Assembly (NCBI RefSeq): GCF_900100975.1
Contig: NZ_FNFX01000004.1
Span: 124,001 to 188,000, forward strand
DNA: 64,000 bases
Source of the DNA: Methylophilus rhizosphaerae
GTDB taxonomy: Bacteria > Pseudomonadota > Gammaproteobacteria > Burkholderiales > Methylophilaceae
Direction of reading: 5' to 3'
The notes under the pieces are model-generated. The model saw only the letters and a program-made list of their open reading frames with translations. It was not told where the DNA came from and did no database searches. The position numbers and the translations under genes are program-made. Positions 63,502 through 64,000 of the stretch are shown here, piece after piece (position 1 is the stretch's first letter; each line of letters starts with the position of its first letter).

Positions 63502-64000
63502 TTATTTGCCGCCACCCACCAGGTTTTTGACCGCGCTGACCACATCACCCGGCAGCACCACAATTTTGCTGTTGTTTGAACTGCTCATTTTTTGCAGTGA
63601 CTGGATATAGCGGTCGCCCAGCAGGAAAGTGGCTGAAGTATTGTTTTCCTTCACTGCTTCGGCAATCATTTTAATCGCTTCTGCCGAGGCCTTTGCCGCC
63701 ACCATTTGTGCTTCCGCATCTTTACGGGCGGCTTCCAGGCGTGCTTCGGCGTTCAGGATCAGCGACTGTTTCTCGCCTTCGGCCCGCGTAACTACGGCCA
63801 CACGCTCGCGCTCGGCACTGGCCTGTTGCTCCATCGCATGTTGCATATTGTCCGAAGGTTTGATGTCCTGGATTTCCACACTTTTCACGGTCAGGCCCCA
63901 GTCCAGGGCTTCATCGGCAATCGCCTCTTTCAATTCGGCCTTGATGCGATCACGCGAAGTCAGTGCATGATTCAAGTCCATTCCGCCAATAATCGAGCGC
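63502..64000 (-). CDS. SPFH/stomatin-like (slipin) protein, 5' part cut
   Basis: The frame continues beyond the right edge, so the N-terminal membrane anchor and first half of the SPFH domain are missing. The visible 165 residues hold the end of the SPFH domain (WGLTVKSVEIQDIKP) and the helical coiled-coil part (EQQASAERERVAVVTRAEGEKQSLI...AARKDAEAQMVAAKASAEAI) typical of slipins and QmcA. Such proteins form large membrane oligomers. An NfeD partner is usually encoded next to them; none is seen within the window downstream. Confidence 0.9.
   Translation of the reverse strand, partial: RSIIGGMDLNHALTSRDRIKAELKEAIADEALDWGLTVKSVEIQDIKPSDNMQHAMEQQASAERERVAVVTRAEGEKQSLILNAEARLEAARKDAEAQMVAAKASAEAIKMIAEAVKENNTSATFLLGDRYIQSLQKMSSSNNSKIVVLPGDVVSAVKNLVGGGK

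Overview
The window looks like a chromosomal segment of a betaproteobacterium, most likely a methylotroph-type Methylophilaceae relative. That placement is inferred from gene content and order (hprK-rapZ-EIIA-HPr-EI, split class II ribonucleotide reductase, RelA, cobalamin-dependent MetH) and was not checked by any search. Most of the window has moderately high GC. The stretch from about 29.0 to 34.65 kb is clearly AT-rich and was probably acquired horizontally.

Layout. 1-8.5 kb: a GntR/UTRA regulator (cut by the window edge), then a run of genes for an AprA-like flavoprotein, an AprB-like double [4Fe-4S] ferredoxin, a TauABC/SsuABC-like ABC importer, a HEAT-repeat protein, a DUF971 protein and an OprD-like porin. 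This looks like uptake plus redox processing of a small, possibly organosulfur, compound. 8.7-12.5 kb: a DUF2789 protein and a large membrane PAS-GGDEF-EAL protein with a degenerate cyclase pocket. 12.6-25.6 kb: an accessory stretch with four small acidic, probably disordered proteins, cytochrome b561, DUF4142 and DUF3309 proteins, a non-canonical Nramp-like transporter, an SDR-MFS-HxlR set with a strong palindromic operator candidate, and a MocR regulator with AhpD-like, SMR and cupin genes. 25.6-29.0 kb: relA and ada, convergent.

29.25-34.64 kb is the most interesting part. A four-gene cassette encodes a DNA methyltransferase, an SMC/Rad50-like ABC ATPase with a four-cysteine zinc site, a small middle component, and a protein with a PD-(D/E)XK-type motif. 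It is followed by a convergent HNH endonuclease gene whose tail overlaps the cassette. The layout resembles ABC three-component (Lamassu-like) defence systems, but with a methyltransferase added and a different effector.

34.7-44 kb: split nrdJa/nrdJb with tandem NrdR boxes, waaA, a repeat-rich intergenic element and metH. 44-53.5 kb: LrgA/LrgB, a tripartite RND efflux system (adaptor, pump and outer-membrane factor adjacent in one direction), DUF4186 and an MFS exporter. 53.8-64 kb: alkB, hpf, the regulatory PTS block (hprK, rapZ, EIIA-Man, HPr, EI, with no EIIB/EIIC), prlC, a small exported protein, thiopurine methyltransferase, a HAD phosphatase and a truncated SPFH/slipin gene at the right edge. 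No tRNA, rRNA, CRISPR array, transposase or integrase was recognised.
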